Virus record (IMG/VR): IMGVR_UViG_3300019487_000952
Span: 1-38,356 of that record
Reading direction: 5' to 3' (one strand)
DNA: 38,356 bases
From: a virus
Shown: piece after piece, positions 6,904-15,051 of the stretch
Layout: each line of letters starts with the position of its first letter
Numbering within the stretch: the first letter of the stretch is position 1
The notes under the pieces: model-generated
Databases searched by the model: none
Seen by the model: the letters and a program-made list of their open reading frames with translations, nothing else
Told to the model about the DNA's origin: nothing
Made by a program: the position numbers and the translations under genes

Positions 6904-8359
6904 CTTCTACGAGTACGTCAAGCAGGCTTGGCCGATCCTGGAACCCGGCAAGCAGTTCGACGAGAACTGGCATATCCAGGTCATCTGTGACCACCTTCAA
7001 GCCATCACCGAGGGTCGGATCACGCGCCTGATCATAAACGTTCCATTCCGGACGCTTAAGTCCACGCTGGTCTCGGTGCTCTGGCCCACCTGGGAATGGG
7101 GGCCTGCTGGGTTGCCGCACCTACGGTACATCACCGCGTCGCACCAGAAGGATCTGGCCACGCGTGACGCGGTGGCGTCGCGGCGCGTCCTGCAATCCCC
7201 CTGGTATCAGAACTGCTGGGGCGATAGGGTCCGCCTTACCAGCGACCAGAACGTCAAGACGCGCTACGAGAACTCGCGGCGCGGGTACAGGCTCATCACG
7301 TCGGTCGATTCGGGGGCGACTGGCGAGGGCGGCAATCGCCAGCTCATCGACGACCCGCACGACATGACCAAGATTTTCAGCGCGGCCGATCGAAAGGCGG
7401 CGCTGGATTGGTGGGACAACACGATGGTCTCGCGGCTGGATGACCAGCAGCGCGACGCGATCGTGCTGATCATGCAGCGCGGCCACACCGAGGACTTGAC
7501 CGCGCACTTTCTGGCGACGGGCGTCTACCAACACGTCTGCCTGCCGATGGAGTTCGACGGAGTTCGCCGCGCCACGGTGCTCGGCGAGTACGACAAGCGC
7601 ACACAGGTCGGCGAATTACTGTTCCCGCGGCGCTACCCGACGGAAGTCGTTGCCTCACTGAAGCGCACGCTTGGTAGCTACGGCACGGCAGCGCAGCTCC
7701 AGCAGAATCCTATCCCGCTGGGCGGCACGATCTTCAAGCGCGACCGCTGGCAGTTCTACAAGGCGCTTCCGGAGATCGAGGAGCTGATCCTCTCCGTGGA
7801 CTGCGCCTTCAAGGACTTCCAGACCAGCGACTACGTTGCCATCCAGGCTTGGGGGCGCAAAGGTCCGAATCGATACCTGGTAGATCGGATCAAGGACCAC
7901 TTGGGATTTGCTGGAACCGTCACAGCTGTGCGCGCGATTCTGGCCAATCACCCTACGATCAGCGCAGTGCTGATCGAGGACGCAGCCAACGGCCCAGCTG
8001 TCATCGAGACGCTGCGCACCGAGATCGCTGGTGTGTTGGCGGTCCCGCCACAGGGCGGCAAGATCGCGCGGGCCTATGCCGTGCAACCGCAACAGGAAGC
8101 CGGCAACGTATGGTTGCCAGACCCGTCGATCGCCCCATGGGTTCATGAGTATCTGATGGAGCTCTCGGCTTACCCGGGGGCGCCAAACGATGACGAAACG
8201 GATGCGACAACGCAGGCGCTGGTCTGGTTCGGCCTGCGTGGGGACGCGATGGGTCTATTCGCATTCTTCGGAGACGAAGCGCGGCGCATCGCGGAGGAGA
8301 TGAAGCAGGCGGAGGAGCAGGCGAGAATAGCTTCACCACCAACTACTTTCATGCACTGA
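6815..8359 (+). CDS. terL: Terminase large subunit
   Basis: Protein of 514 residues, the packaging ATPase and nuclease. The ATPase part has LIINVPFRTLKST (about residues 70-82), a Walker A variant in which the usual PPRxGKS is PFRTLKST, and RQLIDDPHD (about 173-181) as Walker B. The nuclease part has the RNase H-like acidic set: SVDCAFKDFQTSDY (about 327-340), VLIEDAANGPAVI (about 385-397) and NDDETDATTQAL (about 458-469). Length is normal. The ATG at 6815 overlaps the small subunit by 89 bases. An AGGAGG at 6872 suggests a later start is possible, but no later ATG precedes the conserved region. The portal gene follows after 4 bases. Confidence 0.93.
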   Translation: MTSSSPSKASTSSSELPGLQEVQKELARRSFYEYVKQAWPILEPGKQFDENWHIQVICDHLQAITEGRITRLIINVPFRTLKSTLVSVLWPTWEWGPAGLPHLRYITASHQKDLATRDAVASRRVLQSPWYQNCWGDRVRLTSDQNVKTRYENSRRGYRLITSVDSGATGEGGNRQLIDDPHDMTKIFSAADRKAALDWWDNTMVSRLDDQQRDAIVLIMQRGHTEDLTAHFLATGVYQHVCLPMEFDGVRRATVLGEYDKRTQVGELLFPRRYPTEVVASLKRTLGSYGTAAQLQQNPIPLGGTIFKRDRWQFYKALPEIEELILSVDCAFKDFQTSDYVAIQAWGRKGPNRYLVDRIKDHLGFAGTVTAVRAILANHPTISAVLIEDAANGPAVIETLRTEIAGVLAVPPQGGKIARAYAVQPQQEAGNVWLPDPSIAPWVHEYLMELSAYPGAPNDDETDATTQALVWFGLRGDAMGLFAFFGDEARRIAEEMKQAEEQARIASPPTTFMH

Positions 8360-8363
8360 AGAG

Positions 8364-10691
8364 ATGGCTGAAAAACCGCAGCGCAAACCGATTGCCAGGG
8401 AACTTATTGACCGGCTTGTCACTGGCGTGCGTTACATCGTCACCGGTGCTGGACCCGAAACGTGGTTCGGACCTGGACAGCCGCCGCACCCGCAAAGCGA
8501 GATCACCGATGGCCGCATCTTCGACTACCCTGTTGGGTATAACCAGCGGCAAGTGCCTCGCGGTGAGGAAGCTGTCTCATTCGCGCAAATGCGGGCACTC
8601 GCGGATGCGTACGACCTGCTGCGGGTGGTAATCGAGACTCGCAAGGATCAGGTTGTCAAGTTTGACTGGAACATCGTCCCCAAGGATCCGAAGAAGAAGC
8701 GCGACGCCAGATGCGAGGAAGTTGACTCCTTCCTCAGCTTCCCGGACGGAGAGCACACTTGGCAGCAGTGGCTACGAGCGATCATCGAGGACATGCTGGT
8801 CATCGACGCCGCCACGATTCACCCGCGCCTGACATACGGGAACCGGCCGTACAAGTTTGAAATCTTCGATGGCTCGACTATCAAGCGCGCCATAGACTCG
8901 CGTGGTGCGACACCGGAGCCACCGGATACGGCTTATCAGCAGATCCTGCATGGGGTGCCGGCGGTCAATTTCAGCAGCCATGAGCTGATCTATGCGCCGC
9001 GTAACGTCCGCGCGCACAAGCTCTACGGCTACAGCCCGGTGGAGCAGATCATCATGACGGTGAACATTGCGCTTCGCCGGCAGATGCACCAGCTTCAGTA
9101 TTACACCGACGGCTCCACGCCCGACCTGATCTTCCAAGTTCCGGACAACTGGAAACCCGACCAGGTCAAACAGTTCAAGCTCTGGTGGGACGAGATTCTG
9201 CATGGCAACACTGCCGCACGGCGCGGCACGATGTTCGTGCCTTCTGGCGCTACTCCGGTGAACACCAAGGATCAGGTGCTCAAGGACGAATACGACGAAT
9301 GGCTTGCCCGCATCGTGTGCTACTGCTTCAGCTTGTCGTCGCAGCCTTTTGTGAAGCAGATGAACAGGGCAACTGCAGAAGCCGCCAAGGAAGCGGCCAC
9401 CGAGGACGGACTCGTACCGCTGCTGGAGTGGGTCAAAGATTTGATTGACCTGATCGTGTGGCGCTACTTCGGCTACACCGAACTGACTTTCGAGTGGAAG
9501 TTCGAGTCCGACGTCGATGCCAACATGCAGTCGCAGATCGACGATCGCGACATCCGCAACGGATCGATCAGTATCGACGAAGTGCGTCAGCGCCGAGGTC
9601 TGGACCCGCTAGGCGTGGGACCTGCCATCATTACGGCCACCGGTCTGATCCCTGTAGTGGAGTCCTACGAGGCGGAGCTCGAGGCGCTTCTCAATCCGCC
9701 CGAGCCCGTAGTCGTGAACGGCTCTGTAGTTGGTCCTGATGGCAAGCCGGTACAGCAACCGCCGGCGGATGAAGATGACGACCAACCGCCGGGTGACGAT
9801 GCCGGCGATGCGGACAAGATCCGCAAGCGAAAAAAAAAAGTTAGACGCCTATCTCGTCGGCGACCGGCAACAGTTCGCGGCGTCCGAAATCTGACCAGGG
9901 TTCTAGTCCTGCTACTGAAGAGCAAGGCTTCCGAGATCGCACGGCAGGCTACAGCCAGCGTATCTGAGAGGCTCGAGAAGGGTCTGTCCAAAGCGATTGA
10001 CGATGACGTCAGATACGTGCAGGGCGAGCTCGACTTTGAGAGCTGGGCGGAGTCCGCCGACGACGTGGGCGATGCGCTCAGGCCGGTCGCCAGGGATGGC
10101 GGACAGCAGGCGCTCGCGCAGGTCGGCATAGAGGACGACGAGATCACGGACGTCGTCAACCGGGACGCGGTCATCTTCGCCGCGAGCCGCGGTGCGGAGC
10201 TGGTCGGCAAGAAGTTGGTGGACGGCGAGCTCGTGGACAACCCAAACCGGCAGTACGCGATCACGGAGTCGACGCGCGACATGCTGCGCGGGACGATCAA
10301 GCAGGCAATGGAGGAAGGATGGTCGAACGATCGCCTGGCAGACGAGATCGTGTCGCACTACGCCTTCTCGACCAAGCGCGCCATGAACATTGCGCGGACC
10401 GAGACAGCTTTTGCCGATGTCGCTGGGAACATGATCGCCTACCGGGAAAGCGGAGTGGTCGAGCGAAAGCAGTGGATCCTGGGTAGCGAACACGATCTCG
10501 ACGACGTGTGCAACGACAACGCCGCAGTGGGGCCGATACCAATCGATCAGCCGTTCCCGTCAGGGGATGACGGACCGCCGGCCCATCCAGGATGCGTCTG
10601 TGACGTCATTCCCATCGTTGCAGAAAGCAGCACGAAATCGCTGGAGCATTTGATTACCAAACTTCGTCAGGCAATGGAGGCCGAGACATGA
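8364..10691 (+). CDS. Portal protein fused to a Mu F-like head morphogenesis domain
   Basis: Protein of 775 residues. Residues 1 to about 455 are a portal: an early aromatic segment, DLLRVVIETRKDQVVKFDWNI near residue 85, PVEQIIMTVNIALRRQMHQL, FVKQMNRATAEAA, and QRRGLDPLGVG. A proline/aspartate linker (455-492) ends at a run of ten A (9830-9839). Residues about 570-775 are a Mu F-like minor capsid domain (ITESTRDMLRGTIKQAMEEGWS, AMNIARTETAFADVAGNM, and a final PAHPGCVCDVIPI box). Such fusions are known in phages. The portal ring carries DNA in and out, and the MuF part helps head assembly or is ejected. The -1 and +1 frames after the A run hit stops at once or after 17 codons, so slippage would give portal alone. 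Confidence 0.9.
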   Translation: MAEKPQRKPIARELIDRLVTGVRYIVTGAGPETWFGPGQPPHPQSEITDGRIFDYPVGYNQRQVPRGEEAVSFAQMRALADAYDLLRVVIETRKDQVVKFDWNIVPKDPKKKRDARCEEVDSFLSFPDGEHTWQQWLRAIIEDMLVIDAATIHPRLTYGNRPYKFEIFDGSTIKRAIDSRGATPEPPDTAYQQILHGVPAVNFSSHELIYAPRNVRAHKLYGYSPVEQIIMTVNIALRRQMHQLQYYTDGSTPDLIFQVPDNWKPDQVKQFKLWWDEILHGNTAARRGTMFVPSGATPVNTKDQVLKDEYDEWLARIVCYCFSLSSQPFVKQMNRATAEAAKEAATEDGLVPLLEWVKDLIDLIVWRYFGYTELTFEWKFESDVDANMQSQIDDRDIRNGSISIDEVRQRRGLDPLGVGPAIITATGLIPVVESYEAELEALLNPPEPVVVNGSVVGPDGKPVQQPPADEDDDQPPGDDAGDADKIRKRKKKVRRLSRRRPATVRGVRNLTRVLVLLLKSKASEIARQATASVSERLEKGLSKAIDDDVRYVQGELDFESWAESADDVGDALRPVARDGGQQALAQVGIEDDEITDVVNRDAVIFAASRGAELVGKKLVDGELVDNPNRQYAITESTRDMLRGTIKQAMEEGWSNDRLADEIVSHYAFSTKRAMNIARTETAFADVAGNMIAYRESGVVERKQWILGSEHDLDDVCNDNAAVGPIPIDQPFPSGDDGPPAHPGCVCDVIPIVAESSTKSLEHLITKLRQAMEAET
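9830..9839 (+). other. A10 homopolymer at the portal/MuF domain border (possible slippage site)
   Basis: Ten consecutive A in otherwise GC-rich DNA, coding the end of Arg and three Lys (codons 489-492 of the fusion). After the run the -1 frame reads AGT TAG, a stop at 9842-9844, giving a 493-residue product, the normal size of a separate portal. The +1 frame stops at 9892-9894. Runs of nine or more A are known sites of polymerase slippage. The zero frame is open and family-like on both sides. Confidence 0.5.
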
Positions 10692-12280
10692 AACTGTTTA
10701 TCCCGATCACCAAAGTTGATGCTACACAGCGTCTGGTCTACGGCCGTCTCGCCCAAGAGGTCGAGGACTACGCCGGCGAGATCATGGACTACGAGAGTTC
10801 CAAGCCGCACTTCGAGGAGTGGTCGCAGAGGTTCCAGAAGGCCACCGACGGCAAGTCGGCAGGCAACCTGCGAGCCATGCACAACACGGTGTCAGCCGGG
10901 AAGTTCACGGTGGTCGACTTCAACGACCCGGAAAAGGCCATCGACGTTGTCGCTAAGGTCGTCGACGACAAGGAGTGGGAGAAGGTCGAGGAAGGGATCT
11001 ATACCGGCTTCAGCGTCGGCGGAAGCTACGTCAAGCGCTGGAAAGACGGGAAACTCACTCGCTACACCGGGAAGCCCACGGAGGGGTCGCTTGTGGACAG
11101 CCCCTGCGTGCCAACAGCCACCTTCACCATGATCAAGGCCGATGGGAGCAGCGAAGTCCGCAAGTTCAAGGAGCGCGTGGAGTCTGCAAAGGCGGTAGAC
11201 GAACTGGCCGACATGCTGAACAGCGGCACCATAAAGGCAGAACGACTTCTCGAGCTCGCAAAGGCTGACGCGACGAGCGCGCCTGAGCCGGAGACTGCAC
11301 CAGCGGCGGAGCCCGCGCCTGAGCCGGAGCCTGTCCCGGCATCGGAACCAGCAACCGCGGCTGCGCCGCCGGAGCCCGTGCCGGCAGCAACACCGGAACC
11401 GGAGCCACCGGCCAACGATGCGGCCGACGAGGCGTCCAAGGCCGATTCCGCGCTGATGGCGAAGATCGATAGCGGCAAGATTACCGATCGCGAAGCGATG
11501 GACGAGATCGCCCAGCGCATGTCAGAGGACGAGCTCTCGAAGTTGCTCGAGGCGAGACCCAAGCGCCCCGAGATCATCAAGGCACTGCGCTCCAAGATCG
11601 AGGGCACGCTGAAGAAGAGCCTGTGGGAAGTGCAGCGCTTGGCGGAAGTGCTCTCCTGCCTTGCCGCGTGCGCCAGCAACGCGCAGTACGAAGCGCAGAT
11701 AGAGCGCGACGGATCCCAGGTGCCGGAGAAGCTGCGTGCGGTCGTGCAGCAGCTCGGCGATGCGCTGAAGGCCATGACCGAGGAAGAAGTCGAGGAGCTC
11801 GTCGAATCGCTCGGCGGGTATGAGTCCGCGGTGCTGACGCTGGCGGCAGGCGCCGACATGAAGAAGGTCCAGGGCACGCAGACCGCCGAGGCGCAGAAAC
11901 TTCACGACGCGCTCGTGGGCGTCGGCGCCGTTTGCCCGGAGAAGCCTACTCCTCTAGCCGGCCGTCTGCTGAAGGAACACGAGGCCATCGGTGTCGGCGA
12001 TAAGCTGCGCGAAGGCTATGTGGCCGGGCTCGAGAAGCAGGTCAAGGAACTGACGACGAGCATCAAAAAGATCACCGACCACAACTCCACGTTGGAGCAG
12101 CGGATCAAGAAGATCGAAGACATGCCCCAGCCAGGAAAGGGCACGCTGCGCATCGTGGGCAAGGAAGGCGACGCAGCGCAGGATGGCCCAAGGGACGAGG
12201 TCGAGAGCACACCCGGGCAGCACAACCCGACCGCTGCGAAGGCATTGATCATCAAGGAGCTGCAAAAGGCCGGCCGGTAA
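10688..12280 (+). CDS. Prohead protease (XkdF-like, S78-type) fused to a scaffold-like region
   Basis: ATG at 10688 overlaps the previous stop (ATGA); 530 residues. Residues 1-160 match the XkdF-like putative serine protease: GEIMDYESSKPHFEEW, GNLRAMHNT (candidate catalytic His), IYTGFSVGGSYVKRW (candidate Ser) and LVDSPCVPTATF. Residues about 195-250 are a Pro/Glu/Ala-rich linker. The remaining helical, Lys/Glu-rich part (255-530) with coiled-coil character is suited to a scaffold that the protease would remove. The major capsid gene is next, which fits a role in prohead assembly and cleavage. The catalytic assignments are by family analogy. Confidence 0.82.
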   Translation: MKLFIPITKVDATQRLVYGRLAQEVEDYAGEIMDYESSKPHFEEWSQRFQKATDGKSAGNLRAMHNTVSAGKFTVVDFNDPEKAIDVVAKVVDDKEWEKVEEGIYTGFSVGGSYVKRWKDGKLTRYTGKPTEGSLVDSPCVPTATFTMIKADGSSEVRKFKERVESAKAVDELADMLNSGTIKAERLLELAKADATSAPEPETAPAAEPAPEPEPVPASEPATAAAPPEPVPAATPEPEPPANDAADEASKADSALMAKIDSGKITDREAMDEIAQRMSEDELSKLLEARPKRPEIIKALRSKIEGTLKKSLWEVQRLAEVLSCLAACASNAQYEAQIERDGSQVPEKLRAVVQQLGDALKAMTEEEVEELVESLGGYESAVLTLAAGADMKKVQGTQTAEAQKLHDALVGVGAVCPEKPTPLAGRLLKEHEAIGVGDKLREGYVAGLEKQVKELTTSIKKITDHNSTLEQRIKKIEDMPQPGKGTLRIVGKEGDAAQDGPRDEVESTPGQHNPTAAKALIIKELQKAGR

Positions 12281-12360
12281 AACGGCCGTTTCATCAACCA
12301 ACCACTTTCTAAACTGCTCACGCCGAGAGGCGGCGGCACAAACGGTCTCTATCGTGGTTC

Positions 12361-12384
12361 GCCCCCGGTAGGGGCCGTTTCCTT
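12361..12384 (+). terminator. Weak hairpin before the major capsid gene
   Basis: GCCCC (12361-12365), a 5-base loop, GGGGC (12371-12375), then CGTTTCCTTTT. It lies in the 122-base gap between protease and capsid genes, which also has the palindrome AAACGGCCGTTT at 12280-12291. The stem is short, so it could be a partial terminator, an RNA processing site or a 5' stabiliser for the capsid message. The capsid ribosome site (CTGGAGGTAGG) starts right after it. Confidence 0.35.
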
Positions 12385-12402
12385 TTCTGGAGGTAGGCAA
12401 CC

Positions 12403-13899
12403 ATGAATCAAAACGTCACGGCGGAAACGCTGGAGCTGCTGAAGAAAGCTCTCGCGAATCCCAGCGAGGAACTGCGCAAGACCATCTCGACCGGCACCGG
12501 CCTGGTCCCGTTCGATCTGCAGGCGCCATCGAAGAACCTCTACCCGGTCGCCACACCGCTACGTAACGTCATCCCGCGAGTCGGCGGCGGAGTCGGTCTC
12601 GCGACAAACTGGAAGGTCATCCGCAACATCACCGGCGGCGGCTACGACGCAATGGGGTGGGTGCCGGAAGGACAGCGCTCGGCTCGCATGAGCTACAGCG
12701 CGCAGGACAAAGCCGCGTCCTACAAGACGCTCGGCGAGGAAGACAACATAACGTTCGAGGCCATCAACGCCGGCCGCACATTCGAGGACGTGCAGGCAAC
12801 CGGCATCATGCGGCTGCTGCAGAAGTTCATGCTCAAGGAAGAGAACGCGATCCTGGGCGGGAACACGAGCGTAGCGCTGGGGACTCCGACCACACCGACG
12901 GTGACCTCAGCCTCGACCGGTGGATCCATCGGTGCCGGCACCTACAACGTGATCGTGGTGGCCCTGACCTACGAGGGCTTCCGCAACGCCACCAAGACCG
13001 GCACGCTGGCCTGCCCGACCTCGCAGAACATCACGGGCGCGGACGGCCAGAACTACACCCTCAAGGGCGGGTCGTCTCAGAAATCGGCGGCAGGCTCGAG
13101 CGGCGCGCTGTCGGGCAGCACCAACCTGATCCGTGCGACTACACCAGTGGTCAACGGAGCTGTGGCCTACGCGTGGTACATCGGCACGGCCGGCAACGAA
13201 ACGCTGCAGGCTTTCACCACGATCAACAGCATCGAAGTCCTGACGCTGTCCTCGGGCAACCAGAACGCCTCGGCGATCACCGCGGACAACAGCCAGAACA
13301 CCCTGGCATTCGACGGCCTGCTCTACTCGGCCTTCGCGTCTGGCAGCGATGCCTACATCAAGAACCTGGCGACTGGCTCACCCGGCGTCGGCACCACGCT
13401 GACTGCCTCCAGCCGCGGTTCGGTGGTGGAGATCGACGACATGCTGGTCGCCATGTGGAACAACTTCCAGACTTCACCGGATGTGATCTACATGAACGCC
13501 CAGGAGATCAAGACGGTGACCGACAAGATCCTGAACGCGGCATCCGGTCCGCTTCTGCGGATCAACACCGACGCGAAGGAACCGTATGGCGTCGTCGCAA
13601 ACGGGGTGATCAAGGCGTACTTCAACCCGTATGCGCTCGACGGCGGCATCATGGTCCCGGTGAAGATCCACCCGACTCTGCCTCCCGGCACGATGTTGGG
13701 CTGGGGCAGCATGTTGCCGCCGCAGTATCAGTCGAACGAGGTGCCCAACGTGGCCGAAATGAAGATCCGGGCCGACTACTACAGCCTGGAGTGGCCGATC
13801 AAGACTCGGGCACGTGAGTACGGGGTGTACGCGGAGGAAGTGCTCGCCGTGTACGCGCCGTTCGCGATGGGCATCATCAACAACATCGCGAAGGGCTGA
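12403..13899 (+). CDS. Major capsid protein, HK97 fold with an inserted Ig-like domain
   Basis: Protein of 498 residues with a strong ribosome site (GGAGGTAGGCAACC ATG). The N-terminal part (residues 1-160) has VATPLRNVIPRVGG, GWVPEGQRSARMSYS and DNITFEAINAGRTFEDV. The C-terminal part has DVIYMNAQEIKTVTDKI and MKIRADYYSLEWPIKTRAREYGVY, as in HK97-type capsid proteins that lack a separate N-terminal scaffold. Residues about 161-306 are an extra Thr/Ser/Gly-rich beta segment (GTYNVIVVALTYEGF, AVAYAWYIGTAGNETLQAF) that looks like an Ig-like or surface domain set into the fold. It may decorate the shell. A strong hairpin with a T-rich tail follows the stop. Confidence 0.9.
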   Translation: MNQNVTAETLELLKKALANPSEELRKTISTGTGLVPFDLQAPSKNLYPVATPLRNVIPRVGGGVGLATNWKVIRNITGGGYDAMGWVPEGQRSARMSYSAQDKAASYKTLGEEDNITFEAINAGRTFEDVQATGIMRLLQKFMLKEENAILGGNTSVALGTPTTPTVTSASTGGSIGAGTYNVIVVALTYEGFRNATKTGTLACPTSQNITGADGQNYTLKGGSSQKSAAGSSGALSGSTNLIRATTPVVNGAVAYAWYIGTAGNETLQAFTTINSIEVLTLSSGNQNASAITADNSQNTLAFDGLLYSAFASGSDAYIKNLATGSPGVGTTLTASSRGSVVEIDDMLVAMWNNFQTSPDVIYMNAQEIKTVTDKILNAASGPLLRINTDAKEPYGVVANGVIKAYFNPYALDGGIMVPVKIHPTLPPGTMLGWGSMLPPQYQSNEVPNVAEMKIRADYYSLEWPIKTRAREYGVYAEEVLAVYAPFAMGIINNIAKG

Positions 13900-13918
13900 T
13901 CAGGGCAGCATCGTCACT

Positions 13919-13958
13919 GTGGCGCCGGGCAACCAATGCCGGCGCCACTTGTTCTTTT
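13919..13958 (+). terminator. Strong terminator-like hairpin after the capsid gene
   Basis: GTGGCGCCGG (13919-13928), a 10-base loop, and CCGGCGCCAC (13939-13948), a perfect 10-bp stem, followed by TTGTTCTTTT. The T tract is interrupted, so termination may be partial. Placed 20 bases after the capsid stop, it would let capsid mRNA exceed that of the downstream connector and tail genes, and would also protect the 3' end. Confidence 0.75.
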
Positions 13959-13988
13959 CAACCAGTCTTCAGAAACGCGGGGTTTCGC

Positions 13989-14297
13989 ATGCACGAACAG
14001 CAAGCGGTGATCAGAATGGTAGCGCCCAAAGGTGTCAGGAGCGGCAGCTGGCGCGGCCACGCCTTCCGGATCCGCGAGGATGGCAGTATCGACGTGCCGG
14101 CGGAAGCCGTTCCCGAGCTCGCTAGCCACGGTTTCAAGGTGGCGGATGAACAGGAAACTGAGGCCGAAGCCAGGGCCAGGGCTGAGGCTACCGATCGGCA
14201 AGCCAAGGCGGAGGCCGAAGCCAAGGCCAGGGCGGAAGCCGACGCTGCGGAAGCGGCGAAGGCCGCAGCCGCTGGCGCGAAAGGCGGTGCGAAATGA
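13989..14297 (+). CDS. Small virion-region protein with an Ala/Glu/Lys helical tail
   Basis: Protein of 102 residues. Residues 10-52 are a small compact unit (MVAPKGVRSGSWRGHAFRI, then EDGSIDVPAEAVPELASHGFKV). The rest is an Ala/Glu/Arg/Lys-rich predicted helix. The next gene (14294) repeats the first unit (APEGV, DGTVQIPDEHVPL, YGYVRV) and starts in an ATGA overlap, so the two look like tandem paralogues. The position between the capsid and head-tail connector genes suggests a head decoration or connector helper. The family is not recognised, and the ribosome site is weak. Confidence 0.65.
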   Translation: MHEQQAVIRMVAPKGVRSGSWRGHAFRIREDGSIDVPAEAVPELASHGFKVADEQETEAEARARAEATDRQAKAEAEAKARAEADAAEAAKAAAAGAKGGAK

Positions 14298-14491
14298 AGC
14301 TGAAGGCACCGGAAGGTGTAGAGCTCGTGCGTGGCGCCGACGGGAAGGACTACCGGGTGGACAAAGACGGTACGGTGCAGATACCAGACGAGCACGTGCC
14401 GCTGACTATCTGGCAGTACGGGTACGTGCGCGTCACGGAACCCGAGCCGCAGAGGAGATCGCGCACCTTGGCGGGTGACTCGACCATCTGA
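14294..14491 (+). CDS. Small protein, paralogue of the preceding unit
   Basis: Protein of 65 residues; ATG at 14294 overlaps the preceding stop (ATGA). Its core (KAPEGVELVRGADGKDYRV, DGTVQIPDEHVPL, YGYVRV) aligns with residues 10-52 of the upstream protein, sharing the APxGV start, the DGxxxVP/IP turn and the closing GxxxV strand. It lacks the long helical tail. The connector gene follows after 5 bases. Function is unknown. Confidence 0.65.
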   Translation: MKLKAPEGVELVRGADGKDYRVDKDGTVQIPDEHVPLTIWQYGYVRVTEPEPQRRSRTLAGDSTI

Positions 14492-14496
14492 CCAAC

Positions 14497-15051
14497 ATGG
14501 CCGATCTGTGCTCCATTGATGACGTCAGGAAGTGGCTGAGCGTCAAGGGCAATGACGACGACGAACTGCTGACCAATCTGATAGGGCGTGCGAGCGCCTT
14601 CATCCGCAGCTACACGGGCCGTGAACTAGACGCCGGTTCCTACAGCGAAAAGCGCGATGGACACGGCGGGCGACGTCTGGTTTTCCGAGAGTATCCTGTC
14701 ACTGCGGTCTCCGTCGTAAAAATTGACAACACGGCGATCCCAGCCTCAGTCAACCAGTCACCGGGATACGTTTTCGACCAGCTCTCGCTGACGCTCATCG
14801 GCTATCGGTTCAGTGAAGGACTGTCCAACGTCGAGCTGCAATACACAGCCGGATACGCGGCGAATGCCCTACCGCCTGATCTGGTGCAGGCTTGCATCGA
14901 GCTCGTCTCGCTGCGCTACCGCGGGAAGTCCCATATTGGCAAGTCGAGCGACGCATTGGCGACGGGCATGCAGACGAACTACATCGTCGATGACCTCATG
15001 CCAGAGATCAAGATGGCGCTCGATCAACACCGGCGCCTCATACCCGTATGA
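14497..15051 (+). CDS. Head-tail connector protein (HK97 gp6-like)
   Basis: Protein of 184 residues, starting MADLCSIDDVRKWLSVKGNDDDELLTNLI (residues 1-29), then ASAFIRSYTGREL and QYTAGYAANALPPDLVQACIELVSLRY. This is the gp6-like adaptor arrangement: an all-helical core that docks as a ring under the portal. The beta insertion (DGHGGRRLVFREYPVTAVSVV to YRFSEGLSNVEL) is normal for longer members. The next gene starts in an ATGA overlap at 15048. Position after the capsid gene and before the gp10-like gene is standard. Confidence 0.85.
   Translation: MADLCSIDDVRKWLSVKGNDDDELLTNLIGRASAFIRSYTGRELDAGSYSEKRDGHGGRRLVFREYPVTAVSVVKIDNTAIPASVNQSPGYVFDQLSLTLIGYRFSEGLSNVELQYTAGYAANALPPDLVQACIELVSLRYRGKSHIGKSSDALATGMQTNYIVDDLMPEIKMALDQHRRLIPV

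Noticed and set aside
9830-9839. A10 run as a sequencing error splitting portal and MuF genes
   Set aside because: The zero frame is family-like on both sides, and portal-MuF fusions are known, so the frame as given is accepted. Slippage remains a separate proposal.
12657-13817. 386-codon plus-strand frame inside the capsid gene
   Set aside because: Composition rich in Arg, His and Gln typical of an out-of-frame reading of a GC-rich gene; the capsid frame explains the region.
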